From Dyadobacter sp. 50-39 (GTDB lineage: Bacteria; Bacteroidota; Bacteroidia; Cytophagales; Spirosomataceae): a DNA stretch of 64,000 nt. The stretch lies in the NCBI GenBank assembly GCA_001898145.1, contig MKSR01000029.1, positions 558,001-622,000 on the forward strand, in the 5' to 3' direction. The position numbers were made by a program, and so were the translations under genes. The notes beneath the pieces were generated by a model that did not search any database, was not told the DNA's origin, and saw only the letters and a list, made by a program, of their open reading frames with translations. Position 1 is the first letter of the stretch. Each line of letters starts with the position of its first letter. Shown here piece after piece: positions 1 to 8,888 of the stretch.

Positions 1-2056
1 ACTTGCCGTCCAGCGTGTATCCAAGGCTTCCGTAGAACGCGGCAAACCGTTCGTAGTCCATCTGCATTCCGTAGTATTGGAAGTTGGTCTCGATGGTCTG
101 TTTCAAAATGCGGTAATCCACAAAAGGTGTCCCGCCCTGGTCGTACTGGAACCCATAGCCGGTATTGTTCGAATTCTGGCGGTTGGTAAATTTCACTTCC
201 TGCCCTACCAGTGCATTTACCTCATGCCGCTCCCCGAGTTTCTTATTGTAACGCAGGTTGTTCCTTACATTATAGAATAGCATCTGGTCCTCATTCCGGT
301 TGTAAAAACCGCCACTGGGCAGCACCACCACCGGGTATGCATTGGGCACATCGGGATCGGTGTAAAGGTATTTATTGGCTAATGCGATCGTGGAATTGTC
401 CGCCGCCCGGTAAGCATTGGCCATGTTGCTATGCTCGGTGATAGTATGTTCACGGCCCGTCTGGATGTACCTCAATGCACCCAGGAAATCGTAGCTCAGG
501 TCATCGGTAATTTTGTAGGAAAGGTTTCCCTGCAATTTGATATCCGCCAATGTCAGGTTGATCCTGTTATTAGCCAATTCAGAGACAATATTGAAGGGCG
601 CGAAATTTCTGCGGAAAAATTCCAGGTTCCCATTCTGGTCATAGGCGGTTAGCGTGCGGCTGGTATTCAACGCGTAGCTGAACGGGTTAATGTCAAAATC
701 GCGGTCGAACTTGCCTTCTACGGGGTTGCTTCTCCTGCTCAGGGAACCCGGAGCCTGCTGGCGCCTCACCGATGCGAGAGTGGTAAGGCCGATGCTCAGA
801 CGGTCGGAAAGCTGGTAGTTGTTATTAAAATTCAATGTATAACGTTTCACCTTGTCGGCGATCGTCCAGCCGTTATCATCCAGATAGCTCACCGACGCAT
901 ACGAACTGGATTTTTCGGTACCGAACGAGACGCTGAGCGAGTGCTCGTGGATAAAATTTTGTTTAAAAAGCACATCGAACCAGTCGGTGTTTGCCTTGGC
1001 ATAACCGAGCAGGAAGTTCCGCTTGGCTTCGGTAGAGTTTTCAAGGGGGAAGTTACCCTGGTTATCACCCGTCATGAGGTTATACATTTTACCGTAAACG
1101 CCATAATCAGGTTTGGAAAGGATGCCCGAGTTCAGGTATCCTTTTCTTTCCAATTCTCCCAGCACCGACATCTGCTGTGCCGAGTTCATAATATTAAAAT
1201 TGCGATAAGAAGGCACCAATTGCGTGCTGAAATTACCGGAATAGGTGATTACCGGCTTACCGCTTTTCCCTTTTTTAGTAGTGATCACAATCACCCCGTT
1301 CATCGCCCGGGCACCGTACAATGCGGCGGCGGCGGCGTCTTTCAGAATATCAAATGTCTCAATGTCATTGGGGTTAAGTCCTGCAACCGCCGAACCCAGC
1401 AAGGTTGTAGGATCGCCGCTGGAAAGCTGGTCGTTTGAGATATTCACAATATCCTCCTGCACAACACCGTCGATCACCCAAAGCGGCTTATTGGCCCCAT
1501 TCAGTGAAGTGGCGCCGCGGATACGGATCTTGGGCGCTGCACCAAAGGTGCCCGATACATTCTGGATTGACACACCCGCTGCCCGGCCTTCGAGCATCCG
1601 GCTGACGTCTGGCAAGCCGTCTATTTTTACATCGTCCGTCTTGAGGGTTACGGCCGAACCGGTGAATTTATCTTTGTTAATCTGCTGAAAACCCGTTACC
1701 ACCACGTCCTGCAAGCCAACGGCATCTTCCACCAGCTCAATGGAGAGGCTCCGGGCTGCTTTCACCTCTTTGGGTAAAAAACCGATCATGGTTACCACAA
1801 GTGTGGCATTGTCGCTGACTCCCTGCAACAGGAACTCGCCTTTTTCATTGGTAACCGTCCCCTTCTGCAAACCTTTCACACGCACGGTCGACCCGATGAG
1901 CGGCTCTCCGGTACTGCTTTTTACGACACCTCTGACGTCGATATCGGCAGCCCATGCGAACGAAGAAAACGGAGAAACGAAAACGGACAGAAAGAAGAAA
2001 CCCAGGAGCAACGCAATAAGCCGACTCAGGCCACTGATCCGATAGAAAAGATTCAT
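1..2056 (-). CDS. SusC/RagA-type TonB-dependent outer-membrane receptor, 3' part cut by window edge
   Basis: The first 685 residues of a SusC-like receptor are visible, read leftwards; the rest of the barrel lies outside the window. A signal peptide (residues 1 to about 38, ending SSFAWA) is followed by a carboxypeptidase-D-like domain (about 41-115, starting DIDVRGVV), the SusC-type link DVVVTGFQQ, and a TonB plug with the family signatures GRAAGVSIQ, RIRGATS, WVIDGVVQ, DILKDAAAAALYG and GVIVITTKKGKSG. Such receptors import oligosaccharides or peptides across the outer membrane and normally pair with a downstream SusD lipoprotein, which would lie beyond base 1. ATG at 2056 is in frame with the signal peptide. 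Substrate unknown. Confidence 0.93.
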   Translation of the reverse strand, partial: MNLFYRISGLSRLIALLLGFFFLSVFVSPFSSFAWAADIDVRGVVKSSTGEPLIGSTVRVKGLQKGTVTNEKGEFLLQGVSDNATLVVTMIGFLPKEVKAARSLSIELVEDAVGLQDVVVTGFQQINKDKFTGSAVTLKTDDVKIDGLPDVSRMLEGRAAGVSIQNVSGTFGAAPKIRIRGATSLNGANKPLWVIDGVVQEDIVNISNDQLSSGDPTTLLGSAVAGLNPNDIETFDILKDAAAAALYGARAMNGVIVITTKKGKSGKPVITYSGNFSTQLVPSYRNFNIMNSAQQMSVLGELERKGYLNSGILSKPDYGVYGKMYNLMTGDNQGNFPLENSTEAKRNFLLGYAKANTDWFDVLFKQNFIHEHSLSVSFGTEKSSSYASVSYLDDNGWTIADKVKRYTLNFNNNYQLSDRLSIGLTTLASVRRQQAPGSLSRRSNPVEGKFDRDFDINPFSYALNTSRTLTAYDQNGNLEFFRRNFAPFNIVSELANNRINLTLADIKLQGNLSYKITDDLSYDFLGALRYIQTGREHTITEHSNMANAYRAADNSTIALANKYLYTDPDVPNAYPVVVLPSGGFYNRNEDQMLFYNVRNNLRYNKKLGERHEVNALVGQEVKFTNRQNSNNTGYGFQYDQGGTPFVDYRILKQTIETNFQYYGMQMDYERFAAFYGSLGYTLDGK

Positions 2057-2340
2057 ATAAATAAGTATAAGTCTAACCCCAAATAACTGTCCGTCCGCCC
2101 GAAGCGGGTTTAAAAATTAATAGATTCAATAATACGTATTATCGCACGAAAAGCGAAAACATTCCACCACAGGCGGTGACAAAAATTAAAGCAATATTTT
2201 CTGCAAGAAAGCAAAAGAATATACTCAATACGCGCAAGTTGACATTACTGTGGAGGTGCCAGGAGGGATTTTAGCGAATTATCTTTCTAAAAACACTACC
2301 AAATCGCATTTTATTGTACCAAAACCTAATTTAAGCTGCA
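2057..2340. other. AT-rich intergenic region upstream of the susC-like gene
   Basis: No coding potential and no convincing hairpin seen. It must hold the promoter of the leftward receptor gene, but I find no exact TAnnTTTG box on the minus strand here. Confidence 0.4.
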
Positions 2341-2928
2341 CTAACCCACATCTTTTTTCTTTTCCGTCAAAACTGAGGTAATGCGGTTCAGCTCATCGAC
2401 CTTCGAGGCAAAATCGCCTTTGAGCATATCGCGCACCGCTTTGAGCTGCTCCATGGCAGTTTCGAGATTATCGGGCAGCGCTTCACCGAGTACTTCTTTG
2501 AGGCGTTTGGCGAACGTCGGGGACATGCCGTTCGTCGAAATGGCGACTTTCAGATTGCCTTTCCTAACCACGGAAGAAAGGTAGAAGTCACAGATATCGG
2601 GCGTATCGGCCACGTTGGCTAATATGTGCCGGGCACGGGCCGTTTCCCAGATCCGTTTGTTCTCCGGCTTATCGTTCGTAGCGACAATTACCAGGTCTTT
2701 TTCTGACAGGTCTTCGTCCCGGAATTCTCGGACAATTAGATTTATTCGGGAATTGGCCGCAGCAATATCCATGATTTCTTCCCGGATTTCCGGAGACACG
2801 AGCGTAATTCGCGCGAGCGGGGAATTGTCGAGAACGGCTGTAATTTTTTCCAAACCTACATAGCCACCGCCTACAATGAGCGTGTGCAGGTTTTCGAGTT
2901 TCAGGAATATCGGGAAGAGATTGTTCAT
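2341..2928 (-). CDS. Siroheme synthase N-terminal-type protein (precorrin-2 dehydrogenase / sirohydrochlorin ferrochelatase)
   Basis: This 195-residue protein matches the stand-alone NAD-dependent Met8/CysG-N family that oxidises precorrin-2 to sirohydrochlorin and inserts iron to make siroheme, the cofactor of sulfite and nitrite reductases. It opens with the typical FPIFLKLENLHTLIVGGG, whose GGGYVG is the Rossmann nucleotide loop (residues 21-26). Further family features are an acidic strand end (VSPEIREE), VIVATND, NVADTPDICDFYL (about 125-138) and AISTNGMSPTFAKRLKE (about 152-168) before a helical tail. No methyltransferase domain is fused. A minus-strand -7 box (2933-2940) sits directly upstream, implying a very short leader. 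Neighbours do not belong to the pathway. Confidence 0.88.
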   Translation of the reverse strand: MNNLFPIFLKLENLHTLIVGGGYVGLEKITAVLDNSPLARITLVSPEIREEIMDIAAANSRINLIVREFRDEDLSEKDLVIVATNDKPENKRIWETARARHILANVADTPDICDFYLSSVVRKGNLKVAISTNGMSPTFAKRLKEVLGEALPDNLETAMEQLKAVRDMLKGDFASKVDELNRITSVLTEKKKDVG

Positions 2929-2932
2929 TGAT

Positions 2933-2940
2933 CAAATTTA
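2933..2940 (-). promoter_or_regulatory. Bacteroidota -7 box (TAAATTTG) for the siroheme gene
   Basis: Matches TAnnTTTG on the minus strand, five bases before the ATG at 2928. The transcript would start at or near the start codon. No clear -33 element. Confidence 0.45.
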
Positions 2941-3023
2941 CGTAAATAACCCGTTCATATCCACACTGCGAATGCCTTTATAACTATTCCAACATCACAC
3001 TTTTTCTATCTCTTCTTTCCCCG

Positions 3024-3031
3024 TACCTTTG
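3024..3031 (+). promoter_or_regulatory. Bacteroidota -7 box (TACCTTTG) for the ABC-F gene
   Basis: Perfect TAnnTTTG match ending five bases before the ATG at 3036, predicting a nearly leaderless mRNA. The -33 region is T-rich but has no clear TTTG. Confidence 0.55.
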
Positions 3032-3035
3032 CACC

Positions 3036-4976
3036 ATGATCGCGATTACGAACCTCAGCTATTTCCTGGGCGACCGTGCATTGTATGACGGCGCCTCACT
3101 ACATATCAAGCCCAAACAGAAGATCGGACTCATCGGACTGAATGGTACCGGCAAGTCTACCCTATTGCGCATGATCAACGGAGAATTCCAGCCTGACGCC
3201 GGCTCAATTTCCAAAGCCGGCGACTGCACGATCGGATTCCTCAACCAGGATTTGCTTTCGTACCAAACCGAAGATTCGATCCTTTCCGTGGCCATGCAGG
3301 CATTTGAAAGACAAAATGTACTGCAAGTGCAAATGGATAAAATCCTGCACGATATGGAGCACAACTATTCCGACGACCTTGTGGATAAGCTCGCGCGCGT
3401 GCAGGACGAATTCGAAGCATTGGACGGATATTCGGTTCAATCCAAAGCCGAAGCGATCCTGGAAGGTCTCGGTTTTTCGACAGCCGACCTGAACCTGCCA
3501 TTGCGCCAGTTCTCGGGAGGATGGCGCATGCGTGTGATGCTTGCGAAACTGCTTTTGCAAAAACCGTCGCTGCTCATGCTCGATGAACCTACCAACCACC
3601 TTGATCTCCCGTCGATCCAGTGGGTAGAGAAATACACGCAGAATTATGAGGGAGCTGTAATCGTCGTTTCCCACGACCGTCAGTTCCTCGATAATACCAT
3701 TGATACAACCGTGGAAGTTTCGGGCGGCAAGCTCAATTATTATGCCGGAAACTACTCTTATTATCTGGAAGAAAAAGCACTTCGCAACGACATTCAGCGC
3801 GGTGCATATGAGAACCAGCAGGCTAAAATCCGCCAGACCGAACGATTTATCGAACGCTTTAAGGCCAAAGCCACCAAATCACGCCAGGTACAAAGCCGGG
3901 TAAAAGCTTTGGACAGAATGGATATCGTAGATGAAGTAATGGACGAGAATGCAAAGGTGCATTTTCGTTTCCAGTTTACGACCCAGCCCGGGCGCCATGT
4001 TTTCCAGCTCGAAGATGCTTCGAAAGCTTATGGCGATAAAGTGATCCTTGACGCCACCAACATCAGCATGGAACGTGGTGACAAGATCGCGCTGATCGGC
4101 GCCAATGGTCGTGGTAAATCAACGGTCCTCCGCATTGTGGCCGGTACCGAGCCTATTGAAGGGAAAAGGAGGCTGGGACACAATGTGTCGTTCACATTCT
4201 ATGCCCAGCACCAGCTCGAATCCCTCAATGTGGCGCACAACCTCATTGAAGAGCTGAAGTACGCCAACCCGACCAAGACCGAGACCGAGTTGCGAACGGT
4301 ACTGGGCTGCTTCCTTTTCACCGGGGATGATGTTTTCAAGAAGATCAAAGTACTTTCTGGGGGTGAGAAGTCGCGTGTGGCATTGGCTAAGGTATTGCTT
4401 TCACAAGCCAACTTTCTCCTGCTCGATGAGCCAACGAACCACTTGGATATGCAATCGGTCAACATCCTGATCCAGGCATTGCAGCAATATGAGGGTAGTT
4501 ACATCGTCGTTTCCCACGACCGCTATTTCGTAGAGAATATCGCGAACAAGATCTGGTATATTGAGGACCACCAGATCAAGGAATACCCCGGTACTTATGA
4601 GGAATATGAGATTTGGGTGGAAGAGCGCGGCTTGCAGTCGGCTGTAAGTGAGAAAGTGCAGGTAAGCAGTGCCCCGCCCCAGAAAGGCCAGCCAGCCCCT
4701 GCAAATAAAAATAATGGAAAACCTCAGTCAAGCGAAGACGCGCAGAAGCTGAAAAAGGCGAGAAAGCAGATCGAGGAGCTGGAAGATACCATCAATAACC
4801 TCGAAGTAAGAAAAGCGGAGACCGAAGGCAAACTGGCTGATCCTGCGATCTACAACGACTCCGTTGCATTAGCCGAGTTGAACCGGTTTTACGCCGACAT
4901 CAAGCAAAAGCTGGAACAAAGCACAGAAGACTGGGAAAATCTGATGCTGGAAGTGGAAGGGCTTTCGGGGAAATAG
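3036..4976 (+). CDS. ABC-F family ATP-binding protein
   Basis: A 646-residue soluble protein with two tandem ABC ATPase domains and no membrane segments, the layout of ABC-F translation factors that act at the ribosomal E site. Domain 1 has Walker A GLNGTGKST (about 34-42), signature FSGGWRMR (about 159) and Walker B LLMLDEPTNHLDL. Domain 2 has GANGRGKST, LSGGEKSR and LLLDEPTNHLDM. A charged inter-domain linker (about 245-300) carries RFKAKATKSRQVQSR. After a low-complexity stretch comes a C-terminal coiled coil (about 560-646), as in Uup/YdiF-type members. It could serve ribosome rescue or antibiotic protection; sequence alone does not choose. An intrinsic terminator follows directly. Confidence 0.93.
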   Translation: MIAITNLSYFLGDRALYDGASLHIKPKQKIGLIGLNGTGKSTLLRMINGEFQPDAGSISKAGDCTIGFLNQDLLSYQTEDSILSVAMQAFERQNVLQVQMDKILHDMEHNYSDDLVDKLARVQDEFEALDGYSVQSKAEAILEGLGFSTADLNLPLRQFSGGWRMRVMLAKLLLQKPSLLMLDEPTNHLDLPSIQWVEKYTQNYEGAVIVVSHDRQFLDNTIDTTVEVSGGKLNYYAGNYSYYLEEKALRNDIQRGAYENQQAKIRQTERFIERFKAKATKSRQVQSRVKALDRMDIVDEVMDENAKVHFRFQFTTQPGRHVFQLEDASKAYGDKVILDATNISMERGDKIALIGANGRGKSTVLRIVAGTEPIEGKRRLGHNVSFTFYAQHQLESLNVAHNLIEELKYANPTKTETELRTVLGCFLFTGDDVFKKIKVLSGGEKSRVALAKVLLSQANFLLLDEPTNHLDMQSVNILIQALQQYEGSYIVVSHDRYFVENIANKIWYIEDHQIKEYPGTYEEYEIWVEERGLQSAVSEKVQVSSAPPQKGQPAPANKNNGKPQSSEDAQKLKKARKQIEELEDTINNLEVRKAETEGKLADPAIYNDSVALAELNRFYADIKQKLEQSTEDWENLMLEVEGLSGK

Positions 4977-4988
4977 AGAAAATGGAAG

Positions 4989-5010
4989 GGAGCCGGATGG
5001 CTCCTTTTTT
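4989..5010 (+). terminator. Intrinsic terminator after ABC-F gene
   Basis: Perfect 6-bp stem GGAGCC/GGCTCC with a GGAT loop, followed by six T. It lies between the ABC-F stop and the 3' end of the convergent Uma2 gene. Confidence 0.85.
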
Positions 5011-5011
5011 G

Positions 5012-5590
5012 TTACCCCAGACCTTCCGTTTGTGCGTAGACGTCTGCCATTTTTAGCGTCAGCCCAATATGGCCGATTTCGATACTGCCTTCCAGATCGT
5101 CCGCTTCCGACGCCAGGGCCCAGATACCATCGCTTCCCTTTCGGTACACCTCAGCCCTGATCTCCCGGGAATCGATCAGTACATATTCCGTCAGTGTCCG
5201 GAGACTTCGGTAGAGATGAAATTTCTTTCCCTGGTCATAACCTTCCGTGCTGGGTGAAAGTACCTCAATAATCACCGAAGGATTGAGCAATGTGTCGAAT
5301 TCCTTATCCTGAAATTCAGGTTTACCGCAGACGATCAACAGATCGGGATAGGTATACAGCGTGTTTTCAGGAATATGCACACGCAGATCGCGCGAAAAGC
5401 TCTGGCAGGACTTTCCTTTGAGAAAACTACCAATCTCAATCGACAAATTCTCCGTAATCCGATTGTGATACCGGCTCGCTCCCGACATCGCAAAAATCTC
5501 CCCGCGGTAATACTCGCTCTTGTACTCTGCGGCGCGTTCCAGTTCAAGATATTCCTGTTCTGTGTACATTTTGATCGCTACTGCTGTCAT
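5012..5590 (-). CDS. Uma2-family (DUF820) endonuclease-like protein
   Basis: A 192-residue protein of the Uma2/DUF820 family, which has a PD-(D/E)XK nuclease-like fold and is common in cyanobacteria and Bacteroidota; its biological role is not established. The family pattern is visible: an N-terminal helix YTEQEYLELE, then EYYRGEIFAMSGAS, HNRITENL, the acidic strand TYPDLLIVCGKPEF carrying the putative catalytic Asp, and NPSVIIEVLSPSTEGYDQ with the Glu of the D-E-x-(K/Q) set. ATG at 5590 is preferred because upstream only a TTG extension (5602) is possible. A -7 box lies at 5600-5607. It is convergent with the ABC-F gene and not in an operon. Confidence 0.88.
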   Translation of the reverse strand: MTAVAIKMYTEQEYLELERAAEYKSEYYRGEIFAMSGASRYHNRITENLSIEIGSFLKGKSCQSFSRDLRVHIPENTLYTYPDLLIVCGKPEFQDKEFDTLLNPSVIIEVLSPSTEGYDQGKKFHLYRSLRTLTEYVLIDSREIRAEVYRKGSDGIWALASEADDLEGSIEIGHIGLTLKMADVYAQTEGLG

Positions 5591-5599
5591 GGTTCTAAT

Positions 5600-5607
5600 C
5601 AAAAATA
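5600..5607 (-). promoter_or_regulatory. Putative -7 box (TATTTTTG) for the Uma2 gene
   Basis: TAnnTTTG match on the minus strand, ten bases upstream of the chosen ATG at 5590; it also argues against the longer TTG start at 5602. Confidence 0.4.
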
Positions 5608-5687
5608 GTTAATAATGTTCAAATCACCTTTTCCAAACTCTATGTACCTTACAGTAAAAAGTTACGTTTCCATTTAAAAATCCCGAG

Positions 5688-6968
5688 ATGCGCTTCGTAC
5701 AGCTGATAGTTCTTTTTCTCTTGTTTACACACGCTTACGCCCAGCCGCAAGGATTACGCCTGGAAGATTTTATATACCAGGACAATATCAAAACCGTTTT
5801 GCTATACCCTGCCCTGGACGATCCGGAAACGCCTACCCGGCTCCTCACTCCGCCGATTACGCCATTGAATAATCCGGCTCCGCTGGTACTTGAATTCGAC
5901 GACATGACCGGCCAACCCGAGGGCTATCGGGCGAAAATCATCCATTGCAATGCCGACTGGACCAAATCCAACCTGAATGACATTGAATTCACATTCGAGT
6001 TCAATGAATACCCGATCAACAGGTACGACCAGTCGTTCAGCACGAAGGTGCCCTACACGCATTATCGTTTTGAATTACCTAAATTGAAGCTGCCGGGGAA
6101 TTATGTAATCTATGTGTTTTCCGACCGCGACAGAAAACTAATGTGCAGCCGGCGCTTTATGCATTATCAAACGCGCGTGAACATTGCCGCGCAGGCGCGC
6201 TTTTCACAAGGAATTGAGCAGCAATTTTCGGATCAGCAAATTGATTTTTCCGTGGATTACAAAGGGTACCAGCTCAATGCACCGCAAACCGACCTGAAAG
6301 TGGTGATCCGTAAGAACTTTCGCTGGGACCAGGCAAAAACCAACTACAAGCCAACCAATGTCCGCCCGTTTGATTCGATATTGGAATACACCTTTTTTGA
6401 CCTCGAAAACACTTTCCAGGGTGGTAACGAATTCCGGTATTTCGACAGCCGCTCGCTTACCGGTCGCGGCTATGGTGTAAACGAGATTGAGCGAACCGAC
6501 GATTTCACCAAGCTGTTTCTCTTTCCAGACAAGCCACGAGCCCATGTTGCCTACATTCAAATGGATGATTTCAATGGACAATACATTGTAGATCAGCGTG
6601 AATCGGGTCGCGGAAGTGTGGAAGCGGACTATACCCCGGTGGTATTTACATTGAAAACAGCAGAAGAGTCAGGGGCGACATTTTATGTAAACGGCGCTTT
6701 CAACCTCTGGCAGCTTACCGACCGCAACAAAATGACCTACGATGCGACGGCACAGGCATATCAGGTGGAAATAATGGTGAAACAGGGTGTTATCAACTAC
6801 GACTACACCGTGGTAAAAGGCAATCAAAACCCCGACGAAGCTTTTATTGAGGGAAATTTCGCAGCTACCGAAAACGACTACGACATATTGATTTACCACC
6901 GACCGCCAGCCAGCCGGGCCGATCTGCTCGTAGGCTACCGCACCGTTGAATGGAACCGGCGGCGCTAG
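5688..6968 (+). CDS. Type IX secretion system plug protein (DUF5103 family)
   Basis: A 426-residue secreted protein with signal peptide MRFVQLIVLFLLFTHAYA. It matches the DUF5103/T9SS plug family, which in Flavobacterium johnsoniae closes the periplasmic side of the SprA translocon pore when it is not occupied. Family features seen are the opening YQDNIKTVLLYP, then PLVLEFDDM, KIIHCNADW (about 86), LNDIEFTFEFN, PYTHYRFELP and GNYVIYVFSDRDR in the first beta domain, and LENTFQGGNEFRYFDSRS in the middle. The C-terminal part (about 320-420) has FYVNGAFNLW and NYDYTVVKG, resembling a carbohydrate-binding-like beta sandwich. No other T9SS gene is adjacent. It shows that the cell has T9SS secretion. 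Confidence 0.88.
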   Translation: MRFVQLIVLFLLFTHAYAQPQGLRLEDFIYQDNIKTVLLYPALDDPETPTRLLTPPITPLNNPAPLVLEFDDMTGQPEGYRAKIIHCNADWTKSNLNDIEFTFEFNEYPINRYDQSFSTKVPYTHYRFELPKLKLPGNYVIYVFSDRDRKLMCSRRFMHYQTRVNIAAQARFSQGIEQQFSDQQIDFSVDYKGYQLNAPQTDLKVVIRKNFRWDQAKTNYKPTNVRPFDSILEYTFFDLENTFQGGNEFRYFDSRSLTGRGYGVNEIERTDDFTKLFLFPDKPRAHVAYIQMDDFNGQYIVDQRESGRGSVEADYTPVVFTLKTAEESGATFYVNGAFNLWQLTDRNKMTYDATAQAYQVEIMVKQGVINYDYTVVKGNQNPDEAFIEGNFAATENDYDILIYHRPPASRADLLVGYRTVEWNRRR

Positions 6969-6989
6969 CAACCAGGTAATAAAAACAAA

Positions 6990-7013
6990 AGAGCGGCTCA
7001 TCGGCCGCTCTTT
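6990..7013. terminator. Bidirectional terminator between plug gene and ychF
   Basis: Perfect 8-bp stem AGAGCGGC/GCCGCTCT with a 6-base loop, an A-rich run on the left and TTT on the right; fits both convergent genes. Confidence 0.75.
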
Positions 7014-7037
7014 GCATATCCTGAGGATATTAAAATA

Positions 7038-8138
7038 CTACACATTAAAGCGGAAGTGCATGATGTCGCCATCCGCCACAACGTACTCCTTGCCCTCCAC
7101 AGCCATTTTGCCGGCCTCTTTCACAGCAGGTTCCGTTTTATAATGCTCATAATCAGCGATCTTGATCACTTCGGCACGAATAAATCCTTTTTCGAAATCG
7201 CTGTGGATTACCCCGGCGGCTTGCGGTGCTTTCCAACCCTTTACGATCGTCCATGCACGCACTTCTTTAACACCCGCAGTAAAATAAGTAATGAGGTTCA
7301 AAAGCGCATAAGATGCTTTGATCAGTTTACTCAGACCCGATTCTTTCAAACCGTATTCACTCAGGAACATTTCATGCTCTTCCGGGTCTTCGATTTCCGA
7401 AATCTGCGATTCGATAGCCGCACAAAGCACAATTACATCTGCACCTTCGTGTTTTACAGCTTCTCGCAGCTTTTCGGAATACTCATTACCCGTCAGCATG
7501 GAGCCCTCGTCCACATTCGCTACGTACAGCACAGGCTTGGCCGTGAGCAGCTGCAGGTCACCGATCACCGATTCTTTAGTTTCCGCATCGATTTCAACGG
7601 CCCTGGCATTCTTACCTTCTTCCAGCGTCGTTTTATATTTTTTCAACCATTCCAGTTCGGCTTTCGCCTTGGCATCTCCCGCGCGCGCGCCTTTCTCTGT
7701 TTTCTGGATTTTTTTCTCGATCGATTCCAGATCTTTGAGCTGCAACTCGGCATCAATGATTTCTTTATCAAAAACCGGATCCACGCGTCCCTCCACGTGA
7801 ACGACGTTATCATCGGCAAAGCAACGTACCACGTGTACGATGGCATCTACTTCGCGGATGTTGGCCAAAAATTTGTTACCTAACCCTGCTCCCTGGCTTG
7901 CACCTTTCACAAGGCCGGCTATATCTACGAATTCGATGATCGTAGGAATTACCTTTTGGGGGTTAACCAGTTTAGTCAACACGTCCAGACGCTCGTCGGG
8001 GACGGTCACAACACCCACATTGGGCTCTATGGTGCAAAAAGGATAGTTGGCAGCTTCGGCTTTGCCGGTAGAGATGGCATTAAAAAGGGTGGATTTCCCA
8101 ACGTTCGGCAATCCGACAATCCCACATTGAAGACTCAT
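7038..8138 (-). CDS. ychF: Redox-regulated ATPase YchF (Obg-like)
   Basis: A 366-residue member of the universal YchF/OLA1 family, an ATP-preferring translational GTPase relative that binds ribosomes. The G1 loop GLPNVGKST lies at residues 8-16, the YPFCTIEPN switch follows, and DIAGLVKGA (G3) is intact. A helical coiled-coil insert (about 125-200) is followed by VLYVANVDE, where G4 is NVDE rather than NKxD, as in YchF proteins. The end is the TGS-like domain (about 280-366) with [27 protein letters not shown] and [14 protein letters not shown] at 8138 gives the canonical [11 protein letters not shown] start; the longer frame adds 17 unlikely residues. Confidence 0.96.
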   Translation of the reverse strand: MSLQCGIVGLPNVGKSTLFNAISTGKAEAANYPFCTIEPNVGVVTVPDERLDVLTKLVNPQKVIPTIIEFVDIAGLVKGASQGAGLGNKFLANIREVDAIVHVVRCFADDNVVHVEGRVDPVFDKEIIDAELQLKDLESIEKKIQKTEKGARAGDAKAKAELEWLKKYKTTLEEGKNARAVEIDAETKESVIGDLQLLTAKPVLYVANVDEGSMLTGNEYSEKLREAVKHEGADVIVLCAAIESQISEIEDPEEHEMFLSEYGLKESGLSKLIKASYALLNLITYFTAGVKEVRAWTIVKGWKAPQAAGVIHSDFEKGFIRAEVIKIADYEHYKTEPAVKEAGKMAVEGKEYVVADGDIMHFRFNV

Positions 8139-8220
8139 ATTTGAATGGTAAGCAGTGAACGGCGGCCTCATGCCAAACTGTAAAAGCAATGCATGCCCGC
8201 CTGCTGAATAATAATTTTCG

Positions 8221-8228
8221 CAAAATTA
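8221..8228 (-). promoter_or_regulatory. Putative -7 box (TAATTTTG) for ychF
   Basis: TAnnTTTG match on the minus strand, 82 bases upstream of the ychF ATG; consistent with a leader of about 75 nt. Confidence 0.4.
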
Positions 8229-8240
8229 CTATTTAGCAGG

Positions 8241-8280
8241 TACAAAAACCAAAAGCCTTCGTAATCAATTGCGAAGGCTT
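8241..8280 (-). terminator. Intrinsic terminator of the DUF3276 gene
   Basis: Perfect 9-bp stem AAGCCTTCG/CGAAGGCTT (8253-8261 and 8272-8280) with a 10-base loop. On the minus strand it is followed by TTGGTTTTTG, placing it just after the DUF3276 stop. Confidence 0.75.
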
Positions 8281-8300
8281 CTATTCAATATCTTAATTTT

Positions 8301-8621
8301 TTAATCCCACTTAAGGTCAGACTCTCCTACTACGTCTACCTCGTCTCCTTTGGATTCAAATTGCGAGAAGTCAACCTCTGGCATCAATTCTGTCTTCACG
8401 TGATCAACCGCTTCTTTCAATGCCTCCACGAACTTGTCAAAGTCCTCCTTGTACAAAAACATCTTGTGTTTTTCGTACGTAAATCCGTCTCCCTGAGGGT
8501 GGCGACGGCTTTCTGTGATGGTAAGATAGTAATCGTTAGATCGCGTAGAGCGAACATCGAAGAAGTAAGTCCTTTTTCCCGCCCTGACCCTTTTGGAGTA
8601 GATTTGCTCTCTGTCTTCCAC
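8301..8621 (-). CDS. PUR-like DNA/RNA-binding protein (DUF3276)
   Basis: A 106-residue protein of the Bacteroidota DUF3276 family, related to the PUR-alpha single-stranded nucleic-acid-binding fold. The core is IYSKRVRAGKRTYFFDVRST, then NDYYLTITESRR, KHKMFLYKEDFDKFVEAL (beta strands then the PUR helix) and an acidic tail ending DLKWD. I chose GTG at 8621, giving MEDREQIYSKRV, because homologues begin just before this segment; a TTG at 8648 would add nine residues. It is monocistronic with its own terminator. The precise target is unknown. Confidence 0.88.
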   Translation of the reverse strand: MEDREQIYSKRVRAGKRTYFFDVRSTRSNDYYLTITESRRHPQGDGFTYEKHKMFLYKEDFDKFVEALKEAVDHVKTELMPEVDFSQFESKGDEVDVVGESDLKWD

Positions 8622-8888
8622 TATGTTTAGTTTTAAATAGGTTTCCAAACGCTAAAATATAAAGTTTATTGCTGCTTCCAAAAAAACCGGAACATATTAG
8701 CAATTTGTTGCTTGAAGGTTACAAGGAACGCCGGTAACCGAACTCAAATTAACTGCAACTTTTCGTGGTTTGTTAAAATCTTTTCACTAGTTTTGAAATT
8801 CGTGGGTTTTAAAATTGATCTGAAATACCAAAGGAAGATATGAGATAAGGGACTTTTACCTTATTATGTTTCACCTAAATCCAGAAAA
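8622..8888. other. AT-rich divergent intergenic region
   Basis: Holds the divergent promoters of the DUF3276 gene and rlpA. One small inverted repeat, GGTTAC (8717-8722) / GTAACC (8734-8739), is visible; its role is unknown. No coding potential seen. Confidence 0.35.

Noticed and set aside
1981-2056. Possible frameshift at the N-terminus of the first SusC receptor
   Set aside because: On careful rereading the signal peptide and the carboxypeptidase-like domain are in one frame from ATG at 2056; the apparent shift was a miscounted T run.
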